A program made the translations under genes and the position numbers. A stretch of DNA of 64,000 nucleotides from Eublepharis macularius (lineage: Eukaryota > Chordata > Lepidosauria > Squamata > Eublepharidae), in the NCBI RefSeq assembly GCF_028583425.1, contig NC_072791.1:13907868-13971867 (forward strand). Direction: 5' to 3'. Within the stretch, counting starts at the first letter, position 1; each line of letters opens with the position of its first letter. Shown here in pieces: positions 1 through 12,292 of this stretch. The notes under the pieces were generated by a model. The model saw nothing but the letters and a program-made list of their open reading frames with translations. It had not been told where the DNA came from and ran no database searches.

Positions 1-1125
1 CATATAAGGAATTATTGTTGATAGAGACATTGTAAAAATGAAGAAAGAAGAAGACTTACCTTTTAAATATAGATGGTTACAATACCGACAAATTAAAGAC
101 TTATTTGAAGTAGATAAAAGAAAAGTAGGTTTCAGAACTAGAAATTCAGAGTTAGAAGAACTTTTACTTGGAGAGGGAACAAAAATAATTTCTAAGCTTT
201 ACAAATTGTTACTGAAATGGTACACAGAAGATGAAACGGTTAAGACACAAATGGTGAAATGGGCATTAAATTTTAATGAAGAGATGGCAATGGAGGCATG
301 GGAATACTTGTGGAAAAATACTATGAAAATATCTACATGTGTTAATTTAAAAGAGAATGGATATAAGATGATGCATAGATGGTATTTAAAACCGAAAAAA
401 TGAGCAAATATGAGTAACGTTATGTCAAACAAATGTTGGAAATGTAAACAACATGAAGGCTCTTTCTATCATATGTGGTGGACTTGTGATAAAGCTAAGC
501 AATTCTGGTCTAAGATATATGCGGAAATGTTGATAATTATGAAAGGTAATTTGTCAAAATGCCCTGAAATGTTTCTGATAGGGCTTAATATGGAAAAAGT
601 CAATGTACTGGACAGGACATTATTGTATTACATGTTGGTGGCAGCAAGATTATTATATGCGCAATACTGGAAGCAAGAGGAGATACCAGAAATTGAGGAT
701 TGGATTCAAAAACTGTTGTACATGGTGGAGATGGAGAAATTGACAAGAAAATTGGATGAACAAAGCTCACATGAATTTTTAAAGGACTGGGAAAAACTTA
801 AAGAGTATTTGGAAAATAAGTAGGATGTAAAAGGAAACTATGGTCTATGGATAGTTATTAATATGTATATGAGAATACAACTAAAAACTATGTAAGAACT
901 TTACCTTTGAAAACTGGGACAAATATTAGAATAGAAGGAAATGATAAGATTTAAAAAGGTTTTAGCGCTGTTGGGGGTCTAGGGTAAAAGGGGGAGGGAG
1001 GGTGGGAAATGTGTATTTGAATTGATAAGTGTGAGACAATTAGTACTAGTTGAAAACAAAAAGGATGTAATATGTAATCTGTGAAATGTATGTTAACCTA
1101 TGCAATAAATTTCTTTTAAAAAAAA
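1..1125 (+). mobile_element. L1 LINE, 3' end (ORF2 C-terminus, 3' UTR, poly-A)
   Basis: The element enters from outside the window. Positions 38-823 encode the C-terminal part of L1 ORF2, including the cysteine motif CWKCKQHEGSFYHMWWTC that is also present in the longer L1 at 57502. The frame is interrupted by an in-frame TGA at 401-403 and ends with TAG at 821-823. A 3' UTR of about 300 bp follows and ends in AATAAATTTC and a short A-run at 1118-1125. Exactly there the sequence changes to zinc-finger gene 3' sequence (compare 34590 and 51730). It has therefore inserted into the 3' region of the gene of unit A. Its 3' UTR is unlike that of the 57502 element, so it belongs to a different subfamily. 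Confidence 0.9.
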
Positions 1126-1185
1126 GGAAATACAGTTGGCTCTTGGAATAAAGCTCTTTCCACACTCAATGTAGTTATATGGCTT
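1126..1185 (-). pseudogene. Fossil zinc finger beyond the stop of gene A
   Basis: Read on the minus strand after the TAG of gene A, the finger pattern simply continues ([14 protein letters not shown]), with a first cysteine lost. The L1 at 1-1125 cuts it off. Units B and C keep four to five such decayed fingers. Confidence 0.75.
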
Positions 1186-2778
<1,593 letters not shown>

Positions 2779-2909
2779 TTAAAACAAATCAGAATAAAAG
2801 AAAAATGGCCATTAAGAGCACCTGATAACAACAGAACAAAAACACTTGAAGGGGGTGACACATCCTACCATGTATTAAGTTTTGAGTATTGTATGTTCAT
2901 GTCGGGTAA

Positions 2910-4990
2910 ACAGAAAAATAAGACTGGAAGGGATCCAAAGCGTTATCTAGTGCAACCTCATGCACAATACAGGAAATTTACAGCTACCCCTCTACTCCCT
3001 CAGTGACCTTTGCCCTACATCCAGAGGAAGGCAATAAACCCTCCAGGGTCCGTGGCCAATCTGGCCTGGAGGGTAATTCAATCCTGATCCCAAAGTAGCT
3101 ATCAGCATTGCTCTGGAAACATAAAAAAGGTCTCTGGAGCAGAGCACTGGCTCATTTCTTCCTGCTGTCCATCTCACTATCTCCCTAATTTCATACTGAA
3201 TCATGAAATCAGCACTGCTGACATATGGACATCTAGCCTCTACTGGAAAACTTCCAAAGAAGGGGAGCCCACCACATCCCAAGGAAGCCTGTTCCACTGA
3301 GTAACTGATATAACTTTCAGGAATGTCTTCCCAATGTCTAGCCAACAACCCTTTTGCTTTAATTTAACCTATTGCTTCTAGTCTGACCCTCTGGGGCAAC
3401 AGAAAATAACTGCTTCTTCTATGTGACAGTTATCGTATCACATCTCAGTTGCCTTCTCTCTAGACTAAACATACCCACTCCTTCAAACCGTCCACATAGG
3501 ACTTGGTCTCCAAACCCTTCACCATCTTCGTTGTTGGCCCAATTTGGACACATTCCAGTTTGTCAACATCCATCACTTTACAAGATCTGGATACTGTATG
3601 TCTGCTTATGCAGCACCAAATCACATTTGATTTTTTCGCTACTGCATCAAACAGCTGACTCATCGCCAGTGTGTGATTAACTAAGACCCCTAGGTCTCAT
3701 TTGCATGCATTACTGCAAGATAAATTTCAGCAATCCTACAATTATGCATTTTAGTTTTCTGACCTAAATGAAGAAATTTATTCCTTTTGTTAGGTTTAGC
3801 TCAGTTATCCAGCCTCTCATGCTTTCCTGAATTTTGATTCCATCTTCTCCTACATTTGCTTCCTGTCCCGATTTAGTATCATCTGCAACTTTAATGAGCA
3901 TTCCCTCAGTTCCTTCATCCAATTCATTTAGAATGGCTTTGAACAAGAGATGGCCCAGGCCAGATCCCTGAGGCAATCCCATTTCTTATTCCCCTCCAAA
4001 AAAGACCAGGAACCATCTAGAAACACACTTTCGGTATGATTTGTTACCAAATCGCAAATCTATTGAACAGCAGCAGCAGGCAAACCTCATTTGTCAACAA
4101 ATGCTAACAAGAAAGCCTTACTCAAAAGCCTTATTGAAAACAAGAGAAACTATTTCCATACAATTCTCCTCAACTGCCAAAGAAGTGATTCGATCTACAA
4201 TGGAGAGAAGGTTAATCTATCACGATTTGCTCTTGAGAAACCCATGCTGGCTCTTTGTAATCATAGCCTTTTTTTTTTTGCATAAAATTTTTATTGGGTG
4301 AGTATAAACTGCAATTACACTTTCCATTAATACCCTTATTTCTAGTACCCCCCTTTCCCTCCCCCCCCCTTTATCTAGGACTTCCAACAGTTTTCCAACC
4401 CTCTGTTGAAATCTATTACCTACTTCTCTATTATTTTATTGCATATCCTAATATATTATTATACTGGTTAATATGTTAATAATTTCAGTATAGCTTAATC
4501 TCAATCTAATAATAAAATTATAATGTATCTTTCTTCTTCTCTAATAAAGATCTATATGTCTTCCAATCTGCAAAATTAATAATTTTCTAACAACCATAAT
4601 TCCCCTTTTACGTCCCACTTTTTCTCTAAATACTGTTTTAGTCTCCCCCAATCATTAAAAAATTCTTCTGGATTCTGGTCTCCCAACCTTCTCGTCATTT
4701 TGTCCATTTCTGCCATGTGTAGCAATTTTTGTAATCATAGCCTTTTGACGTGCTCCAGGAGTCACTCTTTCAGGATTTGTTCTAAAATATTTCCAGGTTT
4801 GGGTGTGAAGCTGAAACGTCGGTAGCTACCTGGATCTTCTTTTTCCCCCTTCTAAAAGTTGGGGACAACTTGGGTCATCTTTGATCTTCTGGCACCTCAC
4901 CTGTTCTCCAAGAATTCTCAAAGATGCTCAAAGATTCTTACAGATTGTGGATTATAGACAGAGTCACCAAAATTACAGCAGCCAGTTCCA
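2910..4990 (-). mobile_element. Old CR1-family LINE relic (unit A)
   Basis: The plus strand shows the reverse complement of CR1 3' sequence. Landmarks are ACTGGAAGGGATCC near 2924, AGGAAGCCTGTTCCACTGAG near 3282, the block around TTGGTCTCCAAACCCTTCACC near 3502, and the GGTAGCTACCTGGATC stretch near 4820. It is diverged and non-coding, lies in the intron between the KRAB and zinc-finger exons, and recurs in units B and C, so it predates the duplication. A younger L1 tail is inserted at 4272-4728. Confidence 0.8.
4272..4728 (-). mobile_element. L1 3'-end insertion inside CR1
   Basis: The plus strand starts with a T-run and GCATAAAATTTTTATTGGGTGAG, the reverse complement of the 3' end of the L1 at 57502 (CTCACCAATAAAATTTTATT). 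The near-repeat of TTTGTAATCATAGCC on both sides (about 4254 and 4730) is the target-site duplication. Units B (37205) and C (54535) carry the uninterrupted site TCATCATAGCCTTTTGACG. This is a severely 5'-truncated L1, inserted after the unit duplication or lost from no other copy. Confidence 0.88.
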
Positions 4991-7090
4991 TTAGTACTCT
5001 AGGATGCATTCTGGCCCTACGGACACATTTTCTGTTAAGGAAGCTAGGTGTTTATAGATCAGCCTGACGCCTACGCTAGGCTTCAACTCCCCTCCTTCAT
5101 CATGTGTTTCCTTTTTGCTGGGTTGAGCACAATCCAGAACAGAGCTCTAGATGTGAACTATGGGAGCCCAAGCACAGATCCCTAGATGTACAGCACACTG
5201 GAGTGGTCTTGGACCAATCACTCTTCCCCAGTGTTTCCTACTTCACAGGGTTGTTGTGCAAGTAAATGGAATGATCTCACTAATTCTGCTTTGTATTCCT
5301 TGAAAGAAGAGTGGGATAAGATGTAAGACTACACGGAAAACTAGAAATAAAGGGATGGGACTGCTGCCCTCCACCCAACAGATCGCTTGTACAGGACTCA
5401 TCCCACCCCAGGACCAATCCCCTCTCTCCAAAGGTCTACTGCCCATCAGAAGAAACATTTCTGGTCTAGGGGGACCAACTGGAGCAGCTCCAATTTTTTC
5501 TGGTTCTACCTTTAAGGCCTGAAACGGGCCTGGAGTACTTCAGGGGCTGCCTCTGGCCAGGTTAAGATCTCCCCCCACCCAAGCCCTGCTCTCAGGGCCC
5601 CTAAGTAGAGAGATGGGAGGTCACCAGAGATGGGGCCTTTTCAGTGGTGGCTCCTCCCTTCTAGAAGCTTGCCTGGAGCCTACATTGTTATCTTTCTAGC
5701 ACCTGGTGAATTTTTTTTCCAATCAGGCTTTGAACTAAAGGGTTTCTCATTCTTAGGTGTTCTGTGGTCTGCTTTTCTCCTGAGAAATATTCTGATCCTA
5801 GTTTAAATTTTGTTACTGATAATTCATGTTGTGTTACCTGGAGAGTCATTTAAATAGATAAATAAATGTTGAATGTAACTGGATAGTGCATACACATTTC
5901 CTCCAAGATTAGGCACCAATAAACCTACATTTTGTTCTCTGTTCTACCTGTTTGGGAAAGCTTTCCTAGCCATTGTTGGCTGTTTCCTCTTCAAAATGAT
6001 CTCTGTTCCACCATGGATGAAGGTGAGCCAAAGAGGTCCTATCCGGATACACCAGAAAAAGGTCTGCACTACATGAGGAGGTTCATACCTGCTGATCTCT
6101 CTCTTTTTTCTGGGTTCTGGAAAAATAGATTTCCGTTTCCTTGCATTGAGGAAATACTGTCAGGTGTGGGACCCAGAAGTCCTAATTTTGGGGAAAAAAA
6201 CAGAAAAAATTACTGTCTGAGAGGGGAGGAGGCTAGTGCTTGGATCCAGAAGAATCTGTCGACTGATCCCGCTGGTGACCCAGAGCAGAGGAGGGGGCAG
6301 GGCACTCCAGCACAGGGGAGGGAAGCCCTAGCCCAGAGGGAGCCACCGTGGTACAGGATCTCAGTCCCCTCCAAGGGCATGCAGGATCCAGTACTCCAGT
6401 CTGACACCATCAAAGGCAGCCCTGAGGAAGGTCCTCTCCCTTTAAAGAGACCCCAAACTCCTAATAGGGAGAGGGAATGTTGTTGATGGATCCCCAGAAC
6501 CTTGAATTCCTACTAAAGATCAGAAAATTCTTTTTAATACTTATTAATCTGAATTCAGCAGGCAAAATTCTTTGTGACGGAGACCAAAACTTCACCTGCT
6601 CGAATCCAGGTTTTCTTGGTTTGTTCTTCAAGGCTCTGACACACCGTTTCCTGTCTGGGTTGACCATGCTGAAGCCTGCACTAGTTTCAGTAGAATGAAC
6701 ACAGTGGAATGACCCCAATTCATCCCTCTCCCCCCTTCCCCCCACGCATTCATAGCCTCCTCATGCCCAACGGGAGACCAAAAGGTCCTTGGAGCACAGA
6801 AGTGTCTTTTTGTACAGGCTTTCCTTTCAACAGGAAAGAAAAGACTTTAAGAATGAATAGAGCATGGTTTCCAGTCCTGAAAAACACCAGGCTAACAAAA
6901 CACTCTGTACCCGACAATAGCCCTGCAGAGAAGATTAGCACATCAAGCACCAATCCATATGCAAAAGAACCTCCTCAGGATACAGTGAAGCCTCCCGCCA
7001 TTAGCATTCCACACCCTGGGAAACTCTTACAGGATGACTCAGCTCAACCCCACTCCTCCTGAGTAGATATAAATGACCTGCCAACATCTT
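4991..7090. other. Intron of gene A, conserved in units B and C
   Basis: No exon is recognised. The plus strand has an open frame at 5932-6486 (184 codons in A, 170 in B at 38735-39247, disrupted in C). It has no recognisable domain, and its reading is better explained by overall sequence conservation of the duplicate. The C-rich block near 5570 and the segment 6880-7060 are also shared by all three units. Confidence 0.5.
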
Positions 7091-7099
7091 TTCCACACT

Positions 7100-7262
7100 G
7101 TGACACTGAGAGATCACTGTCTTTTGGTGCTACACCTCTGAAGATGCCAGCCACAGCTGCTGGTGAAATATCAGGAACTACAATGCAAAGACCACGGCGA
7201 TACAGCCCGGAAAATCCACAACAACCATCATTCTCCGGCCGTGAAAGCCTTCGACAATATAT
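7100..7262 (+). repeat. Dispersed repeat arm with hammerhead-like core (family 2)
   Basis: Same family as the inverted copies at 33070-33560. It carries CTGAAGA (7138-7144), a self-complementary stem GCCAGC...GCTGGT, then GAAA (7165-7168). This layout resembles the hammerhead ribozyme core CUGANGA / stem II / GAAA. This copy departs from the GAAACGTC consensus after the core. It ends with CGACAATATAT near 7262. Paralogous copies are at 39905 and 56850. Confidence 0.7.
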
Positions 7263-7453
7263 CCCATGAATTGTTCCTCTTTGTTTGCAAACTGGTATTT
7301 TAGCAGACACATGAATACTTTGGTACTCGTCTAGATATGCAGAAGTCCCTCCTTTGTGTGCATGTGGAACCGCCCCACTCACTGACTGAGTCTCCACTGG
7401 GGAGGCCCTACGAGTGTCCTTCTTGAAAGGAGCGATTACTGCCTTCAGCAGCT

Positions 7454-7554
7454 GGAAAGGAAAGGAAAGGAAAGGAAAGGAAAGGAAAGGAAAGGAAAGG
7501 AAAGGAAAGGAAAGGAAAGGAAAGGAAAGGAAAGGAAAGGAAAGGAAAGGAAAG
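7454..7554. repeat. (GGAAA)n microsatellite beside the KRAB donor, about 20 copies
   Basis: A pure GGAAA tract of about 20 units. On the gene strand it is a TTTCC polypyrimidine tract starting about 12 bp after the KRAB splice donor. Unit B has 5 copies and unit C has 4, so it has expanded in A after duplication. Confidence 0.97.
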
Positions 7555-7565
7555 TGGACCCTTAC

Positions 7566-7692
7566 CCAGAGAGGCCACATTCTGAAAATTCTCCTCCATG
7601 ACTTCCTTGTGAAGGCTTCTTTTTTCCGGGTCCAGTAGAGCCCACTCCTCCTCAGTGAAATGAACAGACACCTCCTCAAAGGTCACCGGACC
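7566..7692 (-). CDS. KRAB-A box exon, gene A
   Basis: The exon encodes [20 protein letters not shown] and onward to NFQNVASLG, a complete KRAB A-box: the VTFEEV opening, EEEWALLD, and the V/NVASLG end. KRAB A-boxes bind TRIM28 (KAP1), which recruits heterochromatin factors. The exon is exactly 127 bp, the usual length for this exon, with acceptor TTTTCAG before 7692 and donor CTGG|GTAAGG after 7566. It starts in phase 0 and ends in phase 1. The first residue is valine from an internal GTG, so the exon is not a start of translation. The upstream partner is the SCAN exon at 9489-10000. Confidence 0.93.
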
Positions 7693-7734
7693 CTGAAAAG
7701 AGAAAAAAAGAAACCTCTCTATCCTCTCATAGAT

Positions 7735-7945
7735 CCAGAGGAGTTAGTCGTGTTAGTCTGTAGTAGCAAAATAGTAAAGTTTCCAGTAGCACTTTTAGAA
7801 CTAACCAACTTTATTGTAGCATAAGTTTTCGAGAGCCACAGATCTCTTCATCAGATGCCTCTGATGAAAAGAGTTGTGGCTCTCGAAAGCGTATGCTACA
7901 ATAAAGTTGGTTAGTCTTAAAAGTGCTACTAGAATCTACTAATTT
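7735..7945. repeat. Palindromic dispersed repeat with hammerhead-like cores (family 1)
   Basis: Two inverted arms meet near 7856: the left arm contains AACTTTATTGTAGCATAAG and the right arm CTTATGCTACAATAAAGTT-like sequence. The right arm reads CTGATGA (7861-7867), a hairpin, GAAA (7885-7888), a short stem GC...GC, then TAC. The left arm has the same layout on the minus strand. The family also occurs at 40465, 57400 with 62106, and 51058. I do not know its class with certainty; the pattern fits terminal repeats of Penelope-like elements. Confidence 0.75.
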
Positions 7946-8639
7946 TCTGTCTTCTCAGATACCGTAAGGTATCTTCCCCTTCGGAGGACCAGCCCAAATG
8001 AGTGTACTTAGAAGTTTGCTTACAACATCCAGACTTCCATGACACCTTTCCATTTTCCTTCTAGTGAACAGAACAGATAGGCAAAGAGAGTGAGGGGTTT
8101 TCCTTGGGCTAGGCACGGGTGAGTGGGGCAGAGGCCACGTGGAATCACAACTGCACAACAGCAGCTCCAGGCACTCAGGGTTATGAGTTGCAGTTCTTCA
8201 CTCACTTGCTTTGGCCCCACAGAAGTTGATTTCTCCCTGCTGCAAAGATACGGCAAAGATTTTATTGTTGGTTTCAAGGCCTTGCCTGGAAAGATCAAAA
8301 GATAATTGGAAGTCATTGAAATCTTTTCCAGTTTTTAGCATTTCAGTTCCTTGAATGGGGAAAACAGATTTTCTTGGGTCATGTTCACAACTACCCTCTC
8401 TTCCTTTCATATATTTTAAAGAAACCAGTCTTGCTCAGGTTATCACAGACAAATGAAGGGCTGATTCTCCAATGGTATAGATTTCACAGAATAAAGAAGG
8501 AAGAACTCTGAAATGAAAGGTAGAAGCAGCTCTGAACCCAATGACAGAAATCGCAGCTACCAAACTCAAGAATATCTTTGCATGAGGGCAAGACAGGCAC
8601 AGATGGGAAAAGGCAGGCTTGCTTTTGGTGAAGTCCCAC

Positions 8640-8760
8640 TGCCTACTTCTCGGGGCGGTGCTTCTTCTGTCCCTCTCCCGGCACAGGTCATTCACCAGGG
8701 CCACCAAGGCTGTTTCAGTCCCATGACCAAGCCTAGAACTGGACTAGAAAGGATCTGAAC
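8640..8760 (-). mobile_element. L2-like LINE fragment (reverse transcriptase piece)
   Basis: The minus strand reads GHGTETALVALVNDLCRERD, which matches the conserved ETALV-L--DL-R--D block of L2/CR1-clade reverse transcriptases. The adjoining sequence is not recognisably coding. A parallel copy is at 62950-63070; unit B lost this stretch in a deletion of about 0.6 kb. Confidence 0.6.
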
Positions 8761-9271
8761 CCTTTTCCTTATCCAGGAAAGCTTGAATTTCTCCATCTCC
8801 CACCACCAGTTCAATCACCTTACTCAAGAAAGGACTAATTCAGACTTGTCAGTTGCGATTTCCTGGGTCCTTTGTAGTCCTGTTTTGACGTGGTGCCACA
8901 CAGTCTGTTTCGAGGCTGGGGGGACCTCCCCGTCGCACAAGGAGGCATTTCCTCCCTTTCAGACCAAGCCAATCAGCCCCCCCCCCGGCAGATAGCATCA
9001 GCCAGGAAGGAGAGGCCATATAAGCAAGTCATAAGCCTCAAGACCCCAAGGATCCTGTCCACATCCTCAGACTGAATGCCCTATACAAGTTCCCCAAAGA
9101 GCCCAACAAGCCTCCACCCGGCACCATCTGACCCTGTCACTGCTGATGCAGAGCCCAAGTCAGAACTGGGTCAGCGCTGAGCAGAAAGGGTCAGAGTGGG
9201 CCACTGAACCCTCGACTTCCTCCTCCCTCCAGATCCCAACAGGCCTCTGACTACAGCCCTTTTGACCTTAC

Positions 9272-9314
9272 CCAGAAAAGCTGCTCCGAGGCAACAGTTG
9301 ATCCTTATCTGCAC
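9272..9314 (-). CDS. Candidate 43-bp exon between SCAN and KRAB, gene A
   Basis: The acceptor TTCTCTTTCAG|GTGCAG and donor TTCTGG|GTAAGG bound exactly 43 bp, and the same boundaries and length occur in units B and C. In the SCAN frame it would add about 14 residues beginning VQ, as the exon after SCAN does in related reptile genes. A length of 43 leaves phase 1, whereas the KRAB exon needs phase 0, so at least one more exon (length 3n+2) would be needed between them; I could not find it. It may also be non-coding. Confidence 0.4.
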
Positions 9315-9488
9315 CTGAAAGAGAAGTGAGGATCTCACAAAGGGGAAACTGTTGAGGAAAGGAACAGGGTTAAGGTGCGGGGGGAGGGGGGGAGATGTCT
9401 AAAAAAGTTGGGGCCCTCTGTGTGGACTTTGAAGGTATCCCTGGTCATATCCTGTGCCCCACATACTACCTAGAGGAATGCCTCTTAC

Positions 9489-10000
9489 CTCCTGGCCTGG
9501 ATTCTTGTCACCTGTGTGGCTCAGGAGGAACCCTTCTGCCAGGGCCACCGCCTGGGAACTGGTCTCCGGTCCACATTCCCTGACCCAGCTCTCCATCTCC
9601 GGGGGCAGGATGGCCAGGAACTGGTCCAGGATCACCAGGTCCAGGATCTCCCTCTTGCTGTGCCTTTCTGGCTTCAGCCACTGGAGGCAAAGGTGGTGGA
9701 GTTCGCTGCAGACCTTTCGGGGCCCATCAGCCTCCCGATAACGGAAATGCCGGAATTGCTGGTGCTGCACATCTGAAAGGGGAAACTCCTCTCCCAGGCT
9801 CTTCTGCAGGGTTCCTTCCCACAGTTCCCTTCTGCTCACAGGCTCCATGGCAACAGGGCCGTTTCTTGCTTCTGGAGTGGCTGAGTCCAGCTCTCCCCTC
9901 ATTTTCCCGTCCTCTCCAAACAGCCTCCACCTGGACCAGTGGATGGCCTTCCTCCTTTGCCAGATTCTTCTATCAAGGCAGCTGCTGGATCATTGACCTC
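9489..10000 (-). CDS. SCAN-domain exon, gene A
   Basis: First coding exon of gene A. From the ATG at 9902 it encodes 138 residues: an acidic N-terminal tail, then a SCAN domain (about residues 48-125) with [40 protein letters not shown] and [14 protein letters not shown] domains form homo- and heterodimers between zinc-finger proteins. The acceptor is TTCTCTTTACAG before 10000 and the donor CAGGAG|GTAAGAGG after 9489 (phase 0). A short upstream ATG frame (ATGATCCAGCAGCTGCC then stop) lies in the exon's 5' part; translation probably starts at 9902 or at the second in-frame ATG (MEPVSRRE). Introns on both sides fit SCAN-KRAB-ZNF gene structure. Confidence 0.92.
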
Positions 10001-10507
10001 CTGTAAAGAGAAGTCTCATCTGGTGAACCTATATATATATGGAAACCTGCATGTAAGAGGTGACCCATGTCGCACGAAAGTCATAGAATAAACCGGAATC
10101 AAGGATGATTGAAAATTAAAAAATGGTTGGAGCAAGTGAAGAGGATCTTCCACACAGCAAGCAGAAAGGCTCCACTCTGCTTAATAACAGCATCTTATAT
10201 ACTAATAGGCAAGTGGCCGTCATCTGAGGATACTTACATCCAGAGACTAGAGTCATGAACTGGCAAGACAGGTCTCCCTACAAAAACTCTCATTCGTTTG
10301 CAGAAGAATGTGAAATCTAACCCCCACCCCAAAAACAAACAATAAAAATTGTTTTTTTAAAAACCCTAAATGGTAAAAGGAGTGACTATAGATTTAACCA
10401 GATGTCCCCAGTAGCTGTTAGTAGGCAACCATAACAGGTCACCTAGTATTCCAGGCTTCGTTTCTGTCAGTAAAATGCAAGGGGAAGGGACAGGGCCTTT
10501 TCTGGGG
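10001..10507. other. Intron/5' flank of gene A
   Basis: Aligns with 42115-42606 in unit B. No exon, promoter element or repeat is recognised. Confidence 0.4.
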
Positions 10508-10603
10508 TGTTCAGGAACTACGATGCCAAGACCACGGCTATACACCCCGGAAAATCCACAACAACAATCGTTCTCCAGCCGTGAAAGCCTTCGACAATAT
10601 ATT
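10508..10603 (+). repeat. Fragment of dispersed repeat family 2
   Basis: Begins CAGGAACTACGATGCCAAGA and ends CGACAATATAT, the distal half of the family seen at 33070-33560. It replaces about 1.2 kb that unit B keeps at 42610-43840, so unit A has lost that stretch here. Confidence 0.8.
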
Positions 10604-10635
10604 GAAAGCCTCTCAATCTCTGCCCACCACAGCAG

Positions 10636-12029
10636 TGTTACCAGAACTGCTCTTTTATTATAATGGGGAATTAGCTGCAGCAGTCTGTAACTATTAATAT
10701 TAAGCGAGGATCATAACCTATGTTTACGGAGGTCCCGATCCCAGACACTCTAGTGAAAAAGAGGCAGACAAGAAGTAAGGTCCAAACACGTGTATTGAGT
10801 GTAGCGTAAGCCTAGCTTGCACAATCATACAAAGAACATACAAGGTCTAAGAAATACAGAGTAGGAAATACAGAGACGTTCGCATTAGCTGGTTCCCAAC
10901 GATGATAGGGGGAATACTCACTTATCCTGGAGCGAAGCAGAGACGCAGCAGCGAGGTGGCCCAATGCCAGCACTGGGACCACAGACGGACAGCAAGGAGG
11001 TCTGGATAGGGAATGGCCTGAGCACCGAGTGGTCTGAGAGACCAGCTTAAATACCCCAAAACGTACCCTGGGGCTGGTGCTGTACTTGGTGGTTCTCACA
11101 GATTAAAACAAAGGGTCTAATGGGCTACTGAATCGCTTGGATGGGCCACTTTGGTAATCAGATTGTGATAAGTGACACCTCAGGAAGAGGGGACAAAAGA
11201 GGGAGGGGGAAATCCAAGTGGGCTGAAAGGATGTTCCAGCGGACAGGGCTTGTCCTGATGTCATCAGCTTTGGAATGCGGAGGTTTCTTTGAGATGCATT
11301 CTCTAAGTGCTTGGGATGGTCGGCACTTAGTTCCTTCTCCGGGGCGGCTCCTAAGATATGCAGAGCGGGGCGAGGGGCTCTCGCTGCGGACGTGGTGTGC
11401 CCGCTTCGCCGAAATGGCTTCTCAAAGCAGTCTTCTTCCCAGGGTCTTCTGGCTGCCTGAGAACATGGATGCCGGCTGGGCATAGCTGGGGCTGGATAGC
11501 AGGCTGCCCGGTAGCGAGGGCAAGCTCGGCGACCGGCCCGCGGGAGGCTCCAGGCGGGAACTGACCAGGGAGCGCCTAGCCAGGCTCGCTGGAGGTTTCC
11601 CTGGCAGGCGCCCGGCTGCTAGCAGCGGCTTGGGCCCATATGAGGCAGGCTTCCATGGAGGCAGGGGGAACAGCACACAAAACACAGCCCAAAGCAGGGG
11701 ACAGGCACGGTCCGTGGCAGATGGCAATGCAGGCACAGGGCACACTTGTAACAGAGTCCAAACACACACTGGGAATTCCAGATATAGGTCAGGGCAGGGC
11801 TGCCCAGAAAGAGAGTCCTTTTGTGCAGTTACCCAAACATGGAGTCAGTAAACTACACAGTCTATTGCAGCAGCAGGGTAATTGGCACGCAGGCAGGAAA
11901 CTGACACGTGTATCGGAGCACACACGTGCAAAGCAGTCTTTTTGGTGTAGCAGTGAAACAGTAGCGCAGGAAACTTTAGCACAGTTCATAGCAGGCTTCA
12001 AAGCAGGGGAGGGGGCCTACTTGGCAACA
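10636..12029 (-). repeat. 3' LTR of the endogenous retrovirus
   Basis: 1394 bp, TG...CA termini, nearly identical to 24521-25914. On the minus strand a TATA-like GGTATTTAAGC lies near 11046-11054 and an AATAAA signal at 10654-10659 close to the end. A purine-rich tract (GAGGGGGGGAA on the minus strand, about 12030-12040) abuts it as the plus-strand primer. Confidence 0.95.
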
Positions 12030-12292
12030 ATTCCCCCCCTCGGAGACCCCGGGACGTCAGGCGCGCGGGTCTCCGAACTTGACTTCAAAGGCGAGGTGGT
12101 CGGCAATGTCCGGTGGTCGAGCTTCGAGCGAAGAAGGAGTGGGAAGGGAAGGGGGAGGAGGCGTCACTCAGAAATTTAGTTTGGAGAACCACCTAACCGA
12201 ATAAGTGCAATTTAGATCAGCCAATGGGCTGCAGGTCTCTGGGTTCACACCAGGGGGGTGTGCTAAGTGCAATCGTCAGAATAAATAGCAAT

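Noticed and set aside
7414-7638. Lysine/glycine-rich frame over the GGAAA tract
   Set aside because: Simple-sequence artefact.
11103-12179. Open frames of 115-179 codons inside both LTRs
   Set aside because: Present only because the LTRs are GC-rich and identical; none resembles a viral accessory protein I know.
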